A stretch of DNA of 32,333 nucleotides from Actinomycetota bacterium (GCA_018335555.1 JAGXST010000099.1:1-32333), one strand, 5' to 3'. Positions 1 to 11,095 are shown, counted from the first letter of the stretch. The notes: a model not told the origin generated them from the letters alone. A program made the numbers and translations.

Positions 1-5
1 CTTCG

Positions 6-18
6 GCGGGCCTCCCGC
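6..18 (-). terminator. Short GC hairpin just after lpdA
   Basis: GCGGG (6-10) and CCCGC (14-18) can pair around a three-base loop, four bases beyond the lpdA stop codon on the minus strand. There is no T-run and the stem is only five pairs, so this is a weak terminator candidate. Confidence 0.3.
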
Positions 19-21
19 GTG

Positions 22-1428
22 TCAGCGCCGGGCGTCGAGGCGGGCCATCAGCATGCGGGCACACTCGGCGACCGACCCGGCCATCGACGGATACACCGTG
101 ATGGTCTGGGCGAGCTGCGCCACGGTGAGCCGGTTCTGGACCGCCACGGCCAACGGCTGGATCAGGTCGCTGGCGCGCATCGACACGACCACACCGCCGA
201 CCACCGTGCCCGACCCGACCTGGGCGTGGACCTTGACGAACCCGTCGATCCCGTCGGTCATCTTCGCCCGTGGGTTGCCACGGAAGTCGAGCCGCGCCGT
301 CTCGACCGGGATGCCGGCGGCCGTGGCGTCCTCGGCGGACAGGCCGACGGTCGCGACCTCCGGGTCGGTGAAGATCGTCGCGGCGACCGAGTCCCAGCGG
401 ATCGGCTGCACGGCCTGACCGAGCGCGTGCCACATCGCGGTGCGGCCCTGCATGGCGGCGACCGATGCCAGCATCACGTGGCCCGTCACGTCGCCCGCGG
501 CGTAGAGCCAGCGGCAGTCGGTGCGGCTGACGGTGTCGACCTCGACGCCTCCCCAGTCGTTGACCACCGCACCGACCTTCTCGAGTCCGATGCCGTCCGA
601 ACTCGGGACCTGGCCGACGGTGAACAGCGCGTGGCTGCCGACGACCTCGCCACCGTCCTTGAGCCCGACGACGACCTCGTCGCCACGGCGCTCACACGAC
701 ACCGCCCGGGCGTTGCGGAGGATGGTCATGCCGCGGCGCTCGAACACGTCCTCGATGACGGCGGCTGCATCAGGGTCTTCGGTCGGCAGGATCAGGTCAC
801 GTGAACTGACGAGGGTGACCTGCGACCCGAAGCGACGGAACGCATGGGCGAATTCGGCACCGGTCGCGCCGGAACCCACCACGACCAGGTGCTCGGGCAC
901 CTCGGGTAGCCCGTAGACCTGCTGGCCCACCAGGATCCGTTCACCGTCCGGTTCGAAGAAGGGCAGTATCCGCGCGGTCGAGCCCGTGGCGACGAGCACG
1001 TAGTCGGCGGGCAGGACCTGCTCGTCGCCGGTTTCGTCGGTCACGGCGACCTCGTGGTAGCCCGCGACCCGGCCACGGCCACGCAGCAGCCGGACGCCCG
1101 CGGCGCCGACCTTCGTCTCGATGTCGCGCGACTGGTTCGCGCCGAGTTCGAGCACCCGGTGGGCGACCTTGGGGAAGTCGATGAAGGTGCGGTCGACCAT
1201 GCGCCCCTCGGCGAGGTGCACGCCCATCCCCTCGGCGAGGTGCATCCAGCCCATGGCCTCGGCCGCGACGATCAGCGCCTTGGAGGGCACGCAGTCCCAC
1301 AACACGCAGTTGCCGCCGAGTCCCTCGTCGCTGACGACCGTCACGTCGGCGCCCAGTTCGGCGGCCACCAGCGCGGCCTCGTAGCCGGCCGGTCCGCCGC
1401 CGAGGATGACGATGCGTTGACTGCTCAC
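22..1428 (-). CDS. lpdA: LpdA-like flavoprotein disulfide reductase (probable NAD(P)H:quinone oxidoreductase)
   Basis: A 468-residue member of the pyridine nucleotide-disulfide oxidoreductase family. The N-terminal FAD-binding motif GGGPAGYEAAL starts near residue 10. The redox-active pair C41-x4-C46 lies in GGNCVLWDCVPSK, and a second Rossmann motif (VVGSGATGAEFA) marks the NAD(P)H domain. A C-terminal dimerisation domain follows. True lipoamide dehydrogenases end with an HPxxxE catalytic His/Glu; here the matching stretch is Y446-P-S-M-A-G451, so both residues are missing. This is known for actinobacterial LpdA (the Rv3303c type), which reduces quinones rather than lipoamide, although that protein also lacks one cysteine that is present here. 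No pyruvate or oxoglutarate dehydrogenase genes lie nearby. The start is GTG at 1428. A cytosolic redox role is likely; the exact substrate is uncertain. Confidence 0.85.
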   Translation of the reverse strand: MSSQRIVILGGGPAGYEAALVAAELGADVTVVSDEGLGGNCVLWDCVPSKALIVAAEAMGWMHLAEGMGVHLAEGRMVDRTFIDFPKVAHRVLELGANQSRDIETKVGAAGVRLLRGRGRVAGYHEVAVTDETGDEQVLPADYVLVATGSTARILPFFEPDGERILVGQQVYGLPEVPEHLVVVGSGATGAEFAHAFRRFGSQVTLVSSRDLILPTEDPDAAAVIEDVFERRGMTILRNARAVSCERRGDEVVVGLKDGGEVVGSHALFTVGQVPSSDGIGLEKVGAVVNDWGGVEVDTVSRTDCRWLYAAGDVTGHVMLASVAAMQGRTAMWHALGQAVQPIRWDSVAATIFTDPEVATVGLSAEDATAAGIPVETARLDFRGNPRAKMTDGIDGFVKVHAQVGSGTVVGGVVVSMRASDLIQPLAVAVQNRLTVAQLAQTITVYPSMAGSVAECARMLMARLDARR

Positions 1429-1472
1429 GGTGGGGCCTCGGACGGTGCGCGGGGACGGTTGCCTCTCCCGCG

Positions 1473-1478
1473 ACCCTA
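1473..1478 (-). promoter_or_regulatory. Possible -10 box for lpdA
   Basis: On the minus strand TAGGGT fits the actinobacterial TANNNT -10 pattern, about 45 bases before the lpdA GTG, in the 117-base gap between lpdA and the mutase gene. No clear -35 box is seen. A hairpin of CCGAG/CTCGG (1519-1536) in the same gap could end the upstream mutase transcript. Confidence 0.25.
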
Positions 1479-1545
1479 CCCGCGTGTCGGGTCCGGGCGT
1501 CCGCCCGCCCGTCCGCGCCCGAGCCGGGGCCCTCGGAGCTCTGCG

Positions 1546-3135
1546 CTAGAACTTCTCGCTCGGGACATAGGCCCCGTACTCGTCGCGGAGCACGTCGCAG
1601 ACCTCCTGGAGGGTGGCACGACGGCGCAGTGCCTCGCGCATGGGCGGCAGCAGGTTGTCGTCGCCCTTTGCGGCCCGCCGCACCTCGTCGAGCGCGGTGT
1701 CGACCCCGGACTGGTCGCGCTGCGACTTCACCTGGTCGATCCGGGCGATCTGCCCCTCCCGGATCGCCTCGTCGATGCGCTGCAGGTCCGGCGAGATCTC
1801 GTCGTCGGTGCGGTAGCGGTTGACGCCGACCACGACCTGTCGTTCGGCGTCGATGTCCTTGGCGAGCTCGTAGGCCGCCCGCTCGATCTCGCCCTTCTGG
1901 AAGCCCTGTTCGATCGCCGCCACGGCGCCGCCCATCTCGTCGATCTGGTCGAGGTACGTGCGCGCGTCGGCCTCGATCCGATCGGTCATCGACTCGATCA
2001 GGTACGAGCCGGCGAGCGGGTCCACGCTGGCCGGGACGTCGGTCTCGTGGGCGATCACCTGTTGGGTGCGCAGGGCGAGCCGGGCGGACTTCTCGGTCGG
2101 CAGGGCGAGCGCCTCGTCGAAGCTGTTGGTGTGCAGGGACTGGGTACCGCCGAGCGTGGCCGCCAGTGCCTGGATGGCGACGCGCACGAGGTTGACCTCG
2201 GGCTGCTGGGCGGTGAGTTGGACCCCGGCGGTCTGGGTGTGGAAGCGCAGCATCTGCGACTTCGGGTCCTTGGCCCCGAACTGCTCGCGCATGATCGACG
2301 CCCACAGTCGTCGGGCGGCGCGGAACTTGGCCACCTCCTCGAGCAGCGTCGAGCGCGCCACGAAGAAGAACGACAACCGGGGTGCGAACGCGTCGACGTC
2401 GAGCCCGGCGTCGACGGCGGCCTGCACGTAGGCGATGCCGTCGGCCAGCGTGAAGGCGATCTCCTGCACCGGCGTGGCCCCCGCCTCGCCCATGTGGTAG
2501 CCCGAGATCGAGATCGTGTTGAAGTTGGGCAGGTGTTCGGCGCAGTAGCCGAAGGTGTCGGCGATGATCCGCAGCGAAGGGGCAGGCGGGTAGATGTAGG
2601 TGCCGCGGGCGATGTACTCCTTGAGCACGTCGTTCTGGATCGTGCCGCGCAGCTTCGTCGGCTCGACGCCCTGCTCCTCGCCGGCGATCTGGTACATTAG
2701 CAACAGCAGGGCCGCCGGCGCGTTGATCGTCATCGACGTCGACACCTGGTCGAGCGGGATGCCGTCGAACAGCGCCTTGACGTCCTCGACCGTGTCGATC
2801 GCGACGCCGACCTTGCCGACCTCGCCGTCGGCGATCTCGGCCGACGAGTCGTAACCCATCTGCGTCGGCAGGTCGAAGGCGACCGACAACCCGGTTGTGC
2901 CCTGATCGAGCAGGTACTTGTAGCGGCGGTTGGACTCCTCGGCGGTGGACATCCCGGCGTACTGGCGCATCGTCCACAGCCGGCCGCGGTACATCGTCGG
3001 GTAGACGCCGCGGGTGAAGGGGTACTCCCCCGGCGTTCCGAGCTGTTCCTCGGCGTCGAACCCGTCGAGATGGCCGGGCCCGTAGACCGGATCGATCCCG
3101 AACCCGCTGACCGTCGTCGGTTCGTTGTCTGCCAT
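1546..3135 (-). CDS. Acyl-CoA mutase large subunit (methylmalonyl-CoA mutase family, B12-dependent)
   Basis: A 529-residue protein matching the TIM-barrel catalytic half of methylmalonyl-CoA mutase through its whole length, with [12 protein letters not shown] near residue 57, [11 protein letters not shown] near 82, TIQNDVLKE near 165 and ISISGYHM near 208. The roughly 130-residue B12-binding domain of full-length MCM is absent, as in two-subunit mutases whose small subunit is separate; no such gene is in the window. Tyr59 and Arg189 line up with the MCM residues that bind the substrate carboxylate (Phe and Gln in isobutyryl-CoA mutase). This favours methylmalonyl-CoA or a similar dicarboxylyl-CoA. 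The ATG at 3135 was chosen because GAGGTG lies seven bases upstream; in-frame sequence beyond it reads as low-complexity intergenic DNA. The role is likely propionate or branched-chain carbon flow. Confidence 0.85.
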   Translation of the reverse strand: MADNEPTTVSGFGIDPVYGPGHLDGFDAEEQLGTPGEYPFTRGVYPTMYRGRLWTMRQYAGMSTAEESNRRYKYLLDQGTTGLSVAFDLPTQMGYDSSAEIADGEVGKVGVAIDTVEDVKALFDGIPLDQVSTSMTINAPAALLLLMYQIAGEEQGVEPTKLRGTIQNDVLKEYIARGTYIYPPAPSLRIIADTFGYCAEHLPNFNTISISGYHMGEAGATPVQEIAFTLADGIAYVQAAVDAGLDVDAFAPRLSFFFVARSTLLEEVAKFRAARRLWASIMREQFGAKDPKSQMLRFHTQTAGVQLTAQQPEVNLVRVAIQALAATLGGTQSLHTNSFDEALALPTEKSARLALRTQQVIAHETDVPASVDPLAGSYLIESMTDRIEADARTYLDQIDEMGGAVAAIEQGFQKGEIERAAYELAKDIDAERQVVVGVNRYRTDDEISPDLQRIDEAIREGQIARIDQVKSQRDQSGVDTALDEVRRAAKGDDNLLPPMREALRRRATLQEVCDVLRDEYGAYVPSEKF

Positions 3136-3167
3136 CGCCGCACCTCGCCGTCCGGTTCGTCGACCGC

Positions 3168-3173
3168 AGGCTA
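3168..3173 (-). promoter_or_regulatory. Possible -10 box for the mutase gene
   Basis: TAGCCT on the minus strand fits TANNNT and lies 32 bases before the mutase ATG, leaving room for the visible GAGGTG ribosome binding site. No -35 consensus is seen. The divergent gap to the GGDEF-EAL gene (3136-3287) shows nothing else. Confidence 0.25.
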
Positions 3174-3287
3174 CGCGGGCCGCCTCCCCGCGACCGAACC
3201 CGGGTGCCCGGGTGCTCTTCACCGCCGCTGCAGGCGGCCGACAGACCATGTACCCCTGCGGATCGCAAGGCTTGTCCGAGGTCGCCC

Positions 3288-5294
3288 TTGCCCACCAATC
3301 TTCGCGTGCGCGCATTCGTCGCGGTCCTGGTGACCGCGGCCCTTGGCGTGCTCGTCGTCACCACCGCCACCACGGACCTACCGCCGCTCGACGAGTGGAT
3401 CTGGGCCGCGCTGGTGTTCGGGCTGCTGTTCGCGCTCGCCGAGTACTACCCGATCCCCCTGCTCGGCCGAAGCGGTGCCAACGCGTTCACCATGACGGCG
3501 GTGCCCGGGTTCGCACTGCTGCTCACCACCCCGCTGCCCGTGACGGTCGGCCTGGTCGGCGTCGCGGTGTGTCTCGCGGGTCGCCTTTCCGGGCGAGGGC
3601 GGTCGACCATCCGGACCGCCTTCAACGCGGCGCTCTCGTCACTCGCGTTCGGGCTCGGTGCTCTCATCCTCGCCCTGGTCGTCGATCTCCCGGCCACCGA
3701 GATCGGGCTGGAGACGGTCGCGGCCGTCCTCGCCGCGGGCACGGTCACCCTGTCGCTCACGGCGGTGCTGACGGCCGCGGTGATCGCGCTGGACCAGGGG
3801 GCCGCCTTCCGGCGCGTCCTGCGCGACGGCGTCGCACTCAACGACCTCGGGACCCACTTCCTGTTGCTCTCGTTGGCTCCGATGGTGGTCGTGATCTGGA
3901 ACTACGACCGCGGCCTGGTTCCGGTGATCGTGGTCGTGATGATCGCGGTCCACCGTGCCAGCCGCGAAGGCATCGCGGCCCGCACGTTCGCGCTCAACGA
4001 TCCACTGACCGGACTGCCCAACCGACGGGCACTCGATGAACGCGTCGCCCAACTGTTGCGCCGTGGGGACGAGCAGGGCTGCCTGTCGCTGCTGCTGGTC
4101 AACCTCGACCGGTTCGGGATGATCAACGACAAACTCGGACGTCCCTTCGGCGACCGACTGCTGCGCCTGGTCGGGCGGCGACTCGATGCCATGGCCCACG
4201 TCGACACCGTGGCACATCTGGGCGGGGACAGCTTCGCCGTCCTGGTCCGCCGCCACGACGCCGACGGCGTCCGGGCCGTGGCCGTCCAACTGCTGGAAGC
4301 CGTCGGCGAGCCCTACGTCCTCGACGGTGTCCCGGTGCAGGTCGACGCCAGCGTCGGCGTGGCCAGCGCACCGGCGGACGGTTCGGACGCGGCGGCGCTG
4401 TTGCTCGTCGCGGACACGCAGTTGACCACCGCGAAGCGGCTCGGTGCTGCGCCCCACATCCACCTCAGCGGGGGCCACGCGTCCGCCGCGCAGCCGGGCC
4501 GGCTGTCGGTGCTCGGCGAGTTCGAGGACGCGCTGGCGGGCGACCAGCTCCGCCTCGACTACCAACCCCAGGTGGATCTCGGTGACGGCGCCGTGGTCGG
4601 GCTCGAGGCACTGCTGCGCTGGCGTCACCCGCAACACGGCGAGATCGCACCCGGGGTCTTCGTCGGGGCGTTGGAGCACACCGACCTGATGCCGACCCTG
4701 ACCCGGTTCGTGATCGACCGGGCGGTCGCGGACCTGGCCGCCCTCCGCCGGCAGGGCTACGTCGGCACGATGTCGGTCAACATCTCGGCCCGTGACCTGC
4801 ACAACCGGCGTTTCGCCGACGAGGTCGCGGACGTGCTCGCCCGCCACGGCATCCCCGGCGACCGGCTGACCGTCGAGCTGACCGAGAGCACCTTCGTGAC
4901 CGACCAGGAACGCGCCCGGCACGTCATGCACGAGCTGGCCGAACTGCAGGTCGGACGCTCGCTCGACGACTTCGGAACCGGGTACTCGTCGCTGTCGGCC
5001 CTGGCCGGCATTCCACTGACCGAACTCAAGATCGACCGGGCGTTCATCGTCGGCCTGCAGCACGGCGCCTCGGGCATGTCGATCCTGCAGGCCATCCTCG
5101 ACCTCGCGGAGCGACTCGAGCTGACCTCGGTCGCCGAAGGCGTCGAGTCGCCCGGGGAGCGACAGGCGCTGCAGCGGCTCGGCTGCCAGGTCGTGCAGGG
5201 CTACCTCATCGCCCGGCCGATGGGTCGCGAGGCCGTCCCCGGCTGGCTCGCGGCCAACGACCCCGCACGGTCCGCGACCCGCACCGCCGGCTGA
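3288..5294 (+). CDS. Membrane-bound GGDEF-EAL protein, probable c-di-GMP phosphodiesterase
   Basis: A 668-residue protein. Residues 8-222 hold about six or seven hydrophobic segments with no recognised sensor domain. A GGDEF domain (about 237-395) follows, then an EAL domain (about 405-660). The GGDEF signature reads LGGDSF (residues 311-316), so the metal-binding Glu is Ser and cyclase activity is doubtful. The EAL domain keeps its catalytic set: EAL at 440-442, then [30 protein letters not shown] and QGYLIARP. It should therefore hydrolyse c-di-GMP, and the GGDEF part may sense GTP. The chosen start is TTG at 3288, preceded by CCGAGG at good spacing. A GTG at 3204 would add 28 residues of non-membrane sequence with no ribosome site. 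It stands alone, divergent from the mutase and convergent with sdhB. Confidence 0.85.
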   Translation: MPTNLRVRAFVAVLVTAALGVLVVTTATTDLPPLDEWIWAALVFGLLFALAEYYPIPLLGRSGANAFTMTAVPGFALLLTTPLPVTVGLVGVAVCLAGRLSGRGRSTIRTAFNAALSSLAFGLGALILALVVDLPATEIGLETVAAVLAAGTVTLSLTAVLTAAVIALDQGAAFRRVLRDGVALNDLGTHFLLLSLAPMVVVIWNYDRGLVPVIVVVMIAVHRASREGIAARTFALNDPLTGLPNRRALDERVAQLLRRGDEQGCLSLLLVNLDRFGMINDKLGRPFGDRLLRLVGRRLDAMAHVDTVAHLGGDSFAVLVRRHDADGVRAVAVQLLEAVGEPYVLDGVPVQVDASVGVASAPADGSDAAALLLVADTQLTTAKRLGAAPHIHLSGGHASAAQPGRLSVLGEFEDALAGDQLRLDYQPQVDLGDGAVVGLEALLRWRHPQHGEIAPGVFVGALEHTDLMPTLTRFVIDRAVADLAALRRQGYVGTMSVNISARDLHNRRFADEVADVLARHGIPGDRLTVELTESTFVTDQERARHVMHELAELQVGRSLDDFGTGYSSLSALAGIPLTELKIDRAFIVGLQHGASGMSILQAILDLAERLELTSVAEGVESPGERQALQRLGCQVVQGYLIARPMGREAVPGWLAANDPARSATRTAG

Positions 5295-5304
5295 CAGCAG
5301 TGGA

Positions 5305-5320
5305 CCCCGCCGAGGCGGGG
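5305..5320. terminator. Strong hairpin between convergent GGDEF-EAL and sdhB genes
   Basis: CCCCGC (5305-5310) and GCGGGG (5315-5320) form a six-pair GC stem with a CGAG loop, ten bases after the GGDEF-EAL stop and 24 bases past the sdhB stop on the other strand. It may serve both directions. No T-run follows, which is common in high-GC actinobacteria. Confidence 0.5.
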
Positions 5321-5343
5321 CCCACGCTGCGTCACGTCCGCGC

Positions 5344-6092
5344 TCAGGCGCTGCGGCGCGTCTTCATCAGGCCCTTGCGGTAGTCCTTGTTCATCATGGC
5401 GATGAAGTCGATGGAGATCCCCTTGGGGCAGGCCGCCTCGCACTCACCCATGTTGGTGCACGAGCCGAAGAACTCCTCCATGGTGTCGACCATGGCGACC
5501 GCGCGCTCGTAGCGCTCGGGCTGCCCCTGGGGCAACACGCTCAGGTGCTGCATCTTGGCCGAGGTGAACAACTGGGCCGCACCGTTGGGGCAGGCAGCGA
5601 CACAGGCACCGCAGGCGATGCACGCGGCGGCGTCCATCGAGGTGTCGGCGACCTCCTTCGGCACCGGGATCAGGTTGCCGTCGGGCGCCGATCCGGTGTC
5701 GACCGAGATGTAGCCGCCCGCCTCGACGATGCGGTCGAACGCCGAACGGTCGACGACGAGGTCCTTGATGATCGGGAACCCGGCGGCGCGCCAGGGTTCG
5801 ATGACGATCTCGTCGCCGTCGGCGAACTTGCGCATGTGCAACTGGCAGGTCGCGGTCGCGCGCTCGGGCCCGTGGGCCTGGCCGTTGATCATCAGCCCGC
5901 AGGTGCCGCAGATCCCCTCGCGACAGTCGTGGGCGAACTCGATCGGCTCCTCGCCGGACTCGATGAGCGACTCGTTGACGTGGTCGAGCATCTCGAGGAA
6001 GGACGCGTCCTCGCTGACGTCGGTGGCCTGGTAGGTCTCGAACCGACCCGGTGCGTCCGGACCGGCCTGCCGCCAGACCCGCAGGGTGAGGT

Positions 6093-6096
<4 letters not shown>
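5344..6096 (-). CDS. sdhB: Succinate dehydrogenase iron-sulfur subunit
   Basis: A 250-residue protein carrying the three cluster motifs of SdhB/FrdB. The 2Fe-2S ligands are C58, C63, C66 and C84, around [10 protein letters not shown]159[11 protein letters not shown] and [14 protein letters not shown] (C213, C219, C223) supply the 4Fe-4S and 3Fe-4S clusters. It passes electrons from the SdhA flavin to the membrane heme/quinone subunit. The GTG start at 6096 overlaps the sdhA stop in the four bases GTGA, so translation is probably coupled. Upstream in-frame codons lie inside sdhA and were discarded. The sequence resembles the actinobacterial Sdh1 type (about 248 residues), which pairs with a single five-helix membrane subunit, as found here. 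Confidence 0.95.
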
Positions 6097-8009
<1,913 letters not shown>

Positions 8010-8060
8010 CGATGCTGCCTTTGTCCCGCGAGTGGTGTCGTGGTCGTGGCGGTCGGCTGG

Positions 8061-8810
8061 CTAGCCGACCAACCCGAACTGCACGGCCAGCGGGAACGAG
8101 ACGTTCCCTCCGATCACGATCACGGCGAAGCCGACGGCGAACGCCCGCCGCCAGTGGTTGAACTTGCGGTTGTTCCAGCCCATCGACTGGAACAGGCTCC
8201 ACGCACCGTGGTAGATGTGGATGCCCAGTGCGAGGTTCGCGATCACGTAGAACGCTGCGACCAGGGGCTGCTCGAAGCTGGCGACCAGCTTCTCGAACGG
8301 GGTCGAGCCGGCCGCCGCCGGGTTCGTCCAGCCCAGGGTCAGGTCGGCGATGTGGTAGAGCAGGAACAGCAGCACGATCACGCCGGTCCAGCGCATCGTG
8401 CGGGCCGCGAAGTCGGCCGCGACGTACTCGCGGCGGGCCTGGTAGCGCTCCGGGCGGGCGTTGCGGTTCATCACCGTCAGTTGGTAGGCGGCCATGATGT
8501 GGAGGAACAGCGTCACGATCAGCAGGATGCGCATCAGCCACAATGCGCCCTCCTCCGGCACGATCGGCACCAGCAGACCGGTGCGGAGGAACTCGGCGTA
8601 CTTGTTGAAGTCCGCGGCGCCCGTGTAGATCTTGAGGTTGCCGACCATGTGGGCGAAGATGTAGCCCAGCCACACGATGCCCGTGATGGCCATGACGTAC
8701 TTCTTGCCGACCGCAGAGCCGTACAGCTCGAGCAGGAACGGCCTGCGGGTCCTGCCCCCACCAGGACTCGGCGGTGATCCTTCGGTGACTCCGGTGACCT
8801 TGGTCGCCAT
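8061..8810 (-). CDS. sdhC: Succinate dehydrogenase cytochrome b558-type membrane subunit
   Basis: A 249-residue protein with five predicted membrane helices (about residues 38-58, 90-112, 140-160, 182-203 and 222-245). This is the layout of type-B succinate dehydrogenase/fumarate reductase anchors, which bind two hemes b and need no SdhD. Candidate heme histidines within the helices are H54, H104, H153, H198 and H201. The N-terminal 25 residues are Gly/Pro-rich and probably cytosolic. The ATG at 8810 has AGGAG upstream. It is the first gene of sdhCAB. In a menaquinone-using actinobacterium this subunit would link succinate oxidation to the quinone pool. Confidence 0.93.
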   Translation of the reverse strand: MATKVTGVTEGSPPSPGGGRTRRPFLLELYGSAVGKKYVMAITGIVWLGYIFAHMVGNLKIYTGAADFNKYAEFLRTGLLVPIVPEEGALWLMRILLIVTLFLHIMAAYQLTVMNRNARPERYQARREYVAADFAARTMRWTGVIVLLFLLYHIADLTLGWTNPAAAGSTPFEKLVASFEQPLVAAFYVIANLALGIHIYHGAWSLFQSMGWNNRKFNHWRRAFAVGFAVIVIGGNVSFPLAVQFGLVG

Positions 8811-8852
8811 CGCGTTGCTCTCTCCTGCCCAGGCACGTCCGCCAGTGCCCCG

Positions 8853-8858
8853 ACGTTA
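8853..8858 (-). promoter_or_regulatory. Possible -10 box for sdhCAB
   Basis: TAACGT on the minus strand fits TANNNT, about 43 bases before the sdhC ATG, in the 87-base gap after the glutaredoxin-like gene. The spacing leaves a leader containing the AGGAG ribosome site. No -35 consensus is visible, and the upstream operon could also read through. Confidence 0.3.
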
Positions 8859-8897
8859 GCACCGTGCCCGGACGGCCCCTTCCTCGGGCCCCGGACC

Positions 8898-9284
8898 TCA
8901 GCCGTCCGCGCCGAACAACCGGCCCAGGATCTGGCCGACACGCCCTGACCCGCCCTGGGCGAGTTCGCCACGGGCCGTCTCCGGCAGGGCGTCGGGGTCA
9001 CGGTCCGCGACCGCCCGCAGGACGTCGCGCGTCGACGGGTTGACCAGGGCGAGATCGCCGATGCGCACGGTCGGGACGGTCTCGTTGCCGTCGGCGACCG
9101 AACGCACGAACGCGGCCGCGTCCTCGTCCTCCCAGATGTCGACCCGGTCGAAGGCGAGGCCCGTTCGTTCCAGGCCGCGCAGCAGCGAACTGCAGAACAT
9201 GCAGCCGGGGCGCCAGAAGACGGTGACGGCCGCGTCGGCCGGGGGCACCGTGTCGTCCTCGAAGCGGTGCAGATCGTCGGTCAT
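8898..9284 (-). CDS. Glutaredoxin-like thiol oxidoreductase
   Basis: A 128-residue protein with a thioredoxin-fold start: beta strand VTVFWRPG, then the active site C28-M-F-C31, and the cis-proline motif TVP at 69-71 followed by VRIGD. This matches the actinobacterial glutaredoxin-like/mycoredoxin group, which reduces mixed disulfides with mycothiol. Use of mycothiol here is inference from the lineage. The CMFC centre differs from the usual CxYC. Residues after about 95 form a Gly/Ala-rich tail beyond the normal length of about 80-90. The ATG at 9284 overlaps the stop of the upstream hydrolase by four bases, and it is the last gene of the trpS operon. Confidence 0.8.
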   Translation of the reverse strand: MTDDLHRFEDDTVPPADAAVTVFWRPGCMFCSSLLRGLERTGLAFDRVDIWEDEDAAAFVRSVADGNETVPTVRIGDLALVNPSTRDVLRAVADRDPDALPETARGELAQGGSGRVGQILGRLFGADG

Positions 9285-10036
9285 GGCCGGCCTTCCTCGA
9301 CCCTCACGGTACGTGCGATCGCCTCGATCAGCACGTCGGGACGTTCGCGGTGGATGCTGTGCCCGCAGCCCACCACCGTCTGCGCGCTCACCGACGGCGA
9401 GGTGAGTCCCTGGGCGAGCGCCGGCGGCAGCAGGCCGCCCCGTGCCGGGTCAGCCGCCAACAGGTGGACCCGCGCCTGCCAGTGGCTGGCCGCAGCGGTG
9501 ACATCCCACGGGTCGTTGTCCTCGAACACCGCGTCGACCACGTCGGGCGTGACACGTCGCGCCGCCAGCACCTTGCGCGCCACGTCGCGGGGGTGCCATG
9601 CCGGGTTGGCCGCGGCGACGGCGGCGGGGTCGAGATCGCCGACCTGGCGCCGCTGCTCCGCCCAGGCGGCGCGGCGCTGGTCCGTGTCGAGGCGCAGGAC
9701 CGGGTCAACGAGCACCGCATGCCGAGTAGCGCCGGGGTCGGCCAGCATCCACGCAGCGACGGCACCGCCCAGGGAGTGGCCGACGACGAGGTCCCAGCCG
9801 TCACCGAGCAGGGCCACGTCGGCGGCCATGGCCGCGATCGAGTGGTCGGCGGCGGGCGGGCTGGCACCGTGACTGCGCAGGTCGGGTGCGAGCACGAGCC
9901 AGCCCTCGTCCGCCAGCGTCGACGCCAGCCGCCACCAACCGGTGCCGTCGGAACCCAGGCCGTGCAGGAGCAGCGCACGCCGCTCACCGAGCGGGTTCCA
10001 CAGGTTGGTGTTCAGCCGGACCGCCGCGGGACGCAT
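9281..10036 (-). CDS. Alpha/beta hydrolase
   Basis: A 251-residue single-domain alpha/beta-hydrolase. LLLHGLGSDGTGWW near residue 22 provides the oxyanion HG motif. GHSLGG carries the nucleophile S88. An Asp (about D196 in LAADPARGG) and a His (H226 or H229 in CGHSIHRERPD) complete the triad. There is no signal peptide, so it is cytosolic; the substrate cannot be told. The start is ATG at 10036 or the in-frame GTG at 10042. Either sits right after the trpS stop, and longer forms would run into trpS. It is followed by the glutaredoxin-like gene with an ATGA overlap. Co-transcription with trpS is likely. Confidence 0.82.
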   Translation of the reverse strand: MRPAAVRLNTNLWNPLGERRALLLHGLGSDGTGWWRLASTLADEGWLVLAPDLRSHGASPPAADHSIAAMAADVALLGDGWDLVVGHSLGGAVAAWMLADPGATRHAVLVDPVLRLDTDQRRAAWAEQRRQVGDLDPAAVAAANPAWHPRDVARKVLAARRVTPDVVDAVFEDNDPWDVTAAASHWQARVHLLAADPARGGLLPPALAQGLTSPSVSAQTVVGCGHSIHRERPDVLIEAIARTVRVEEGRP

Positions 10037-10043
10037 CGTCACG

Positions 10044-11048
10044 TCAGGCCTGGCCCGGGGGCAGCAGACCCATGGCCTGCTTCGCACGTTCGAGCGTGGG
10101 CGCGGCGATCTCGCGCGCCCGTTCGGCACCGCGGGCGAGCAGGGCGGCCACCTCGCCGCGGTCGCCCTCGAGTTCCCGGTAACGGTCCTGGAACGGGCGC
10201 AAGCGTTCGACGACGGCGTCGGCGACCGCCTGCTTGAACGGGCCGTACCCACCACCGTCGTACTCGGCGGCGAGCGTCTCGACCTGCGTGCCGGTGACCC
10301 CCGAGAAGATCTCGAGCAGGTTCGACACCCCCGGCTTCTCGGCCCGGTCGTGGCGGATGTCGGCGGCCGAGTCGGTGACCGCGCTCTTGAACTTCTTCTC
10401 GATCTGCTGGGGGGCGTCGAGCAGGCGGATGATGCCCTTCTCGCTCGACTGCGACTTCGACATCTTTCGGGTGGGGTCCTGCAGGTCCATCACCCGCGAC
10501 CCGGCCTGTGGGTGCACGGCCTTCGGCAGCGTGAAGACCTCACCGAACCGGTGGTTGAACCGCTGGCCGATGTCGCGGGCCAACTCGATGTGGTGGCGCT
10601 GGTCCTCGCCGACCGGGACCTCGTCGGCGTGGTAGAGCAGGATGTCGGCCGTCTGCAGCACCGGGTAGTCGAACAGCCCGACGCTGACCGACTCGCCGCG
10701 CCCCTCCGACTTCTCCTTGAACTGCGGCTGCTTGCGCAGTTCACCGAACCCGGCGACGCAGTTGAACAGCCACGTGCACTCGGTGTGTTCGGGCACGTGT
10801 GACTGGACGAACAGGATCGAGCGTTCGGGGTCGACGCCGACCGCGAGCATCCCCGTGGCCAACTCGACGGTCCGTGCCCGCAGCGTCTCGGGCTCGTGCT
10901 CGGCCGGCGACGTCATCGCGTGCAGATCGACGACGCAGTAGATGCACTCCGCCCGCTCCTGCATGGCCACCCAGTTGACCCAGGCACCGAGCAGGTTGCC
11001 GAGGTGGGGTTCACCGCTGGGCTGCATGCCGGAGAAGACACGGGTCAC
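10044..11048 (-). CDS. trpS: Tryptophanyl-tRNA synthetase
   Basis: A 334-residue class I aminoacyl-tRNA synthetase that charges tRNA-Trp. The first residues TRVFSGMQPSGEPHLGN contain the HIGH-equivalent PHLGN (14-18), and KMSKS lies at 195-199. The length matches bacterial TrpS. The GTG at 11048 was chosen because the family begins just before RVFSGMQPSG and AGGA lies at suitable spacing upstream; the longer open frame to 11270 runs antisense into the acetyltransferase gene. It heads a three-gene minus-strand operon with the hydrolase and the glutaredoxin-like gene. A TACCTT box at 11092-11097 on the minus strand may be its -10. Confidence 0.95.
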   Translation of the reverse strand: MTRVFSGMQPSGEPHLGNLLGAWVNWVAMQERAECIYCVVDLHAMTSPAEHEPETLRARTVELATGMLAVGVDPERSILFVQSHVPEHTECTWLFNCVAGFGELRKQPQFKEKSEGRGESVSVGLFDYPVLQTADILLYHADEVPVGEDQRHHIELARDIGQRFNHRFGEVFTLPKAVHPQAGSRVMDLQDPTRKMSKSQSSEKGIIRLLDAPQQIEKKFKSAVTDSAADIRHDRAEKPGVSNLLEIFSGVTGTQVETLAAEYDGGGYGPFKQAVADAVVERLRPFQDRYRELEGDRGEVAALLARGAERAREIAAPTLERAKQAMGLLPPGQA

Positions 11049-11095
11049 GGGCGTGGTCCTGGTCGCGAAGGCGGGGAACGGGCGAGCACCGAAGG

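Noticed and set aside
3204-3287. Longer GTG start for the GGDEF-EAL protein
   Set aside because: The added residues are not membrane-like and lack a ribosome site; TTG 3288 has CCGAGG upstream.
941-3373. Open frame of 810 codons on the minus strand over the mutase and lpdA genes
   Set aside because: Arg/Gly-rich shadow in another frame; the mutase frame has full family homology.
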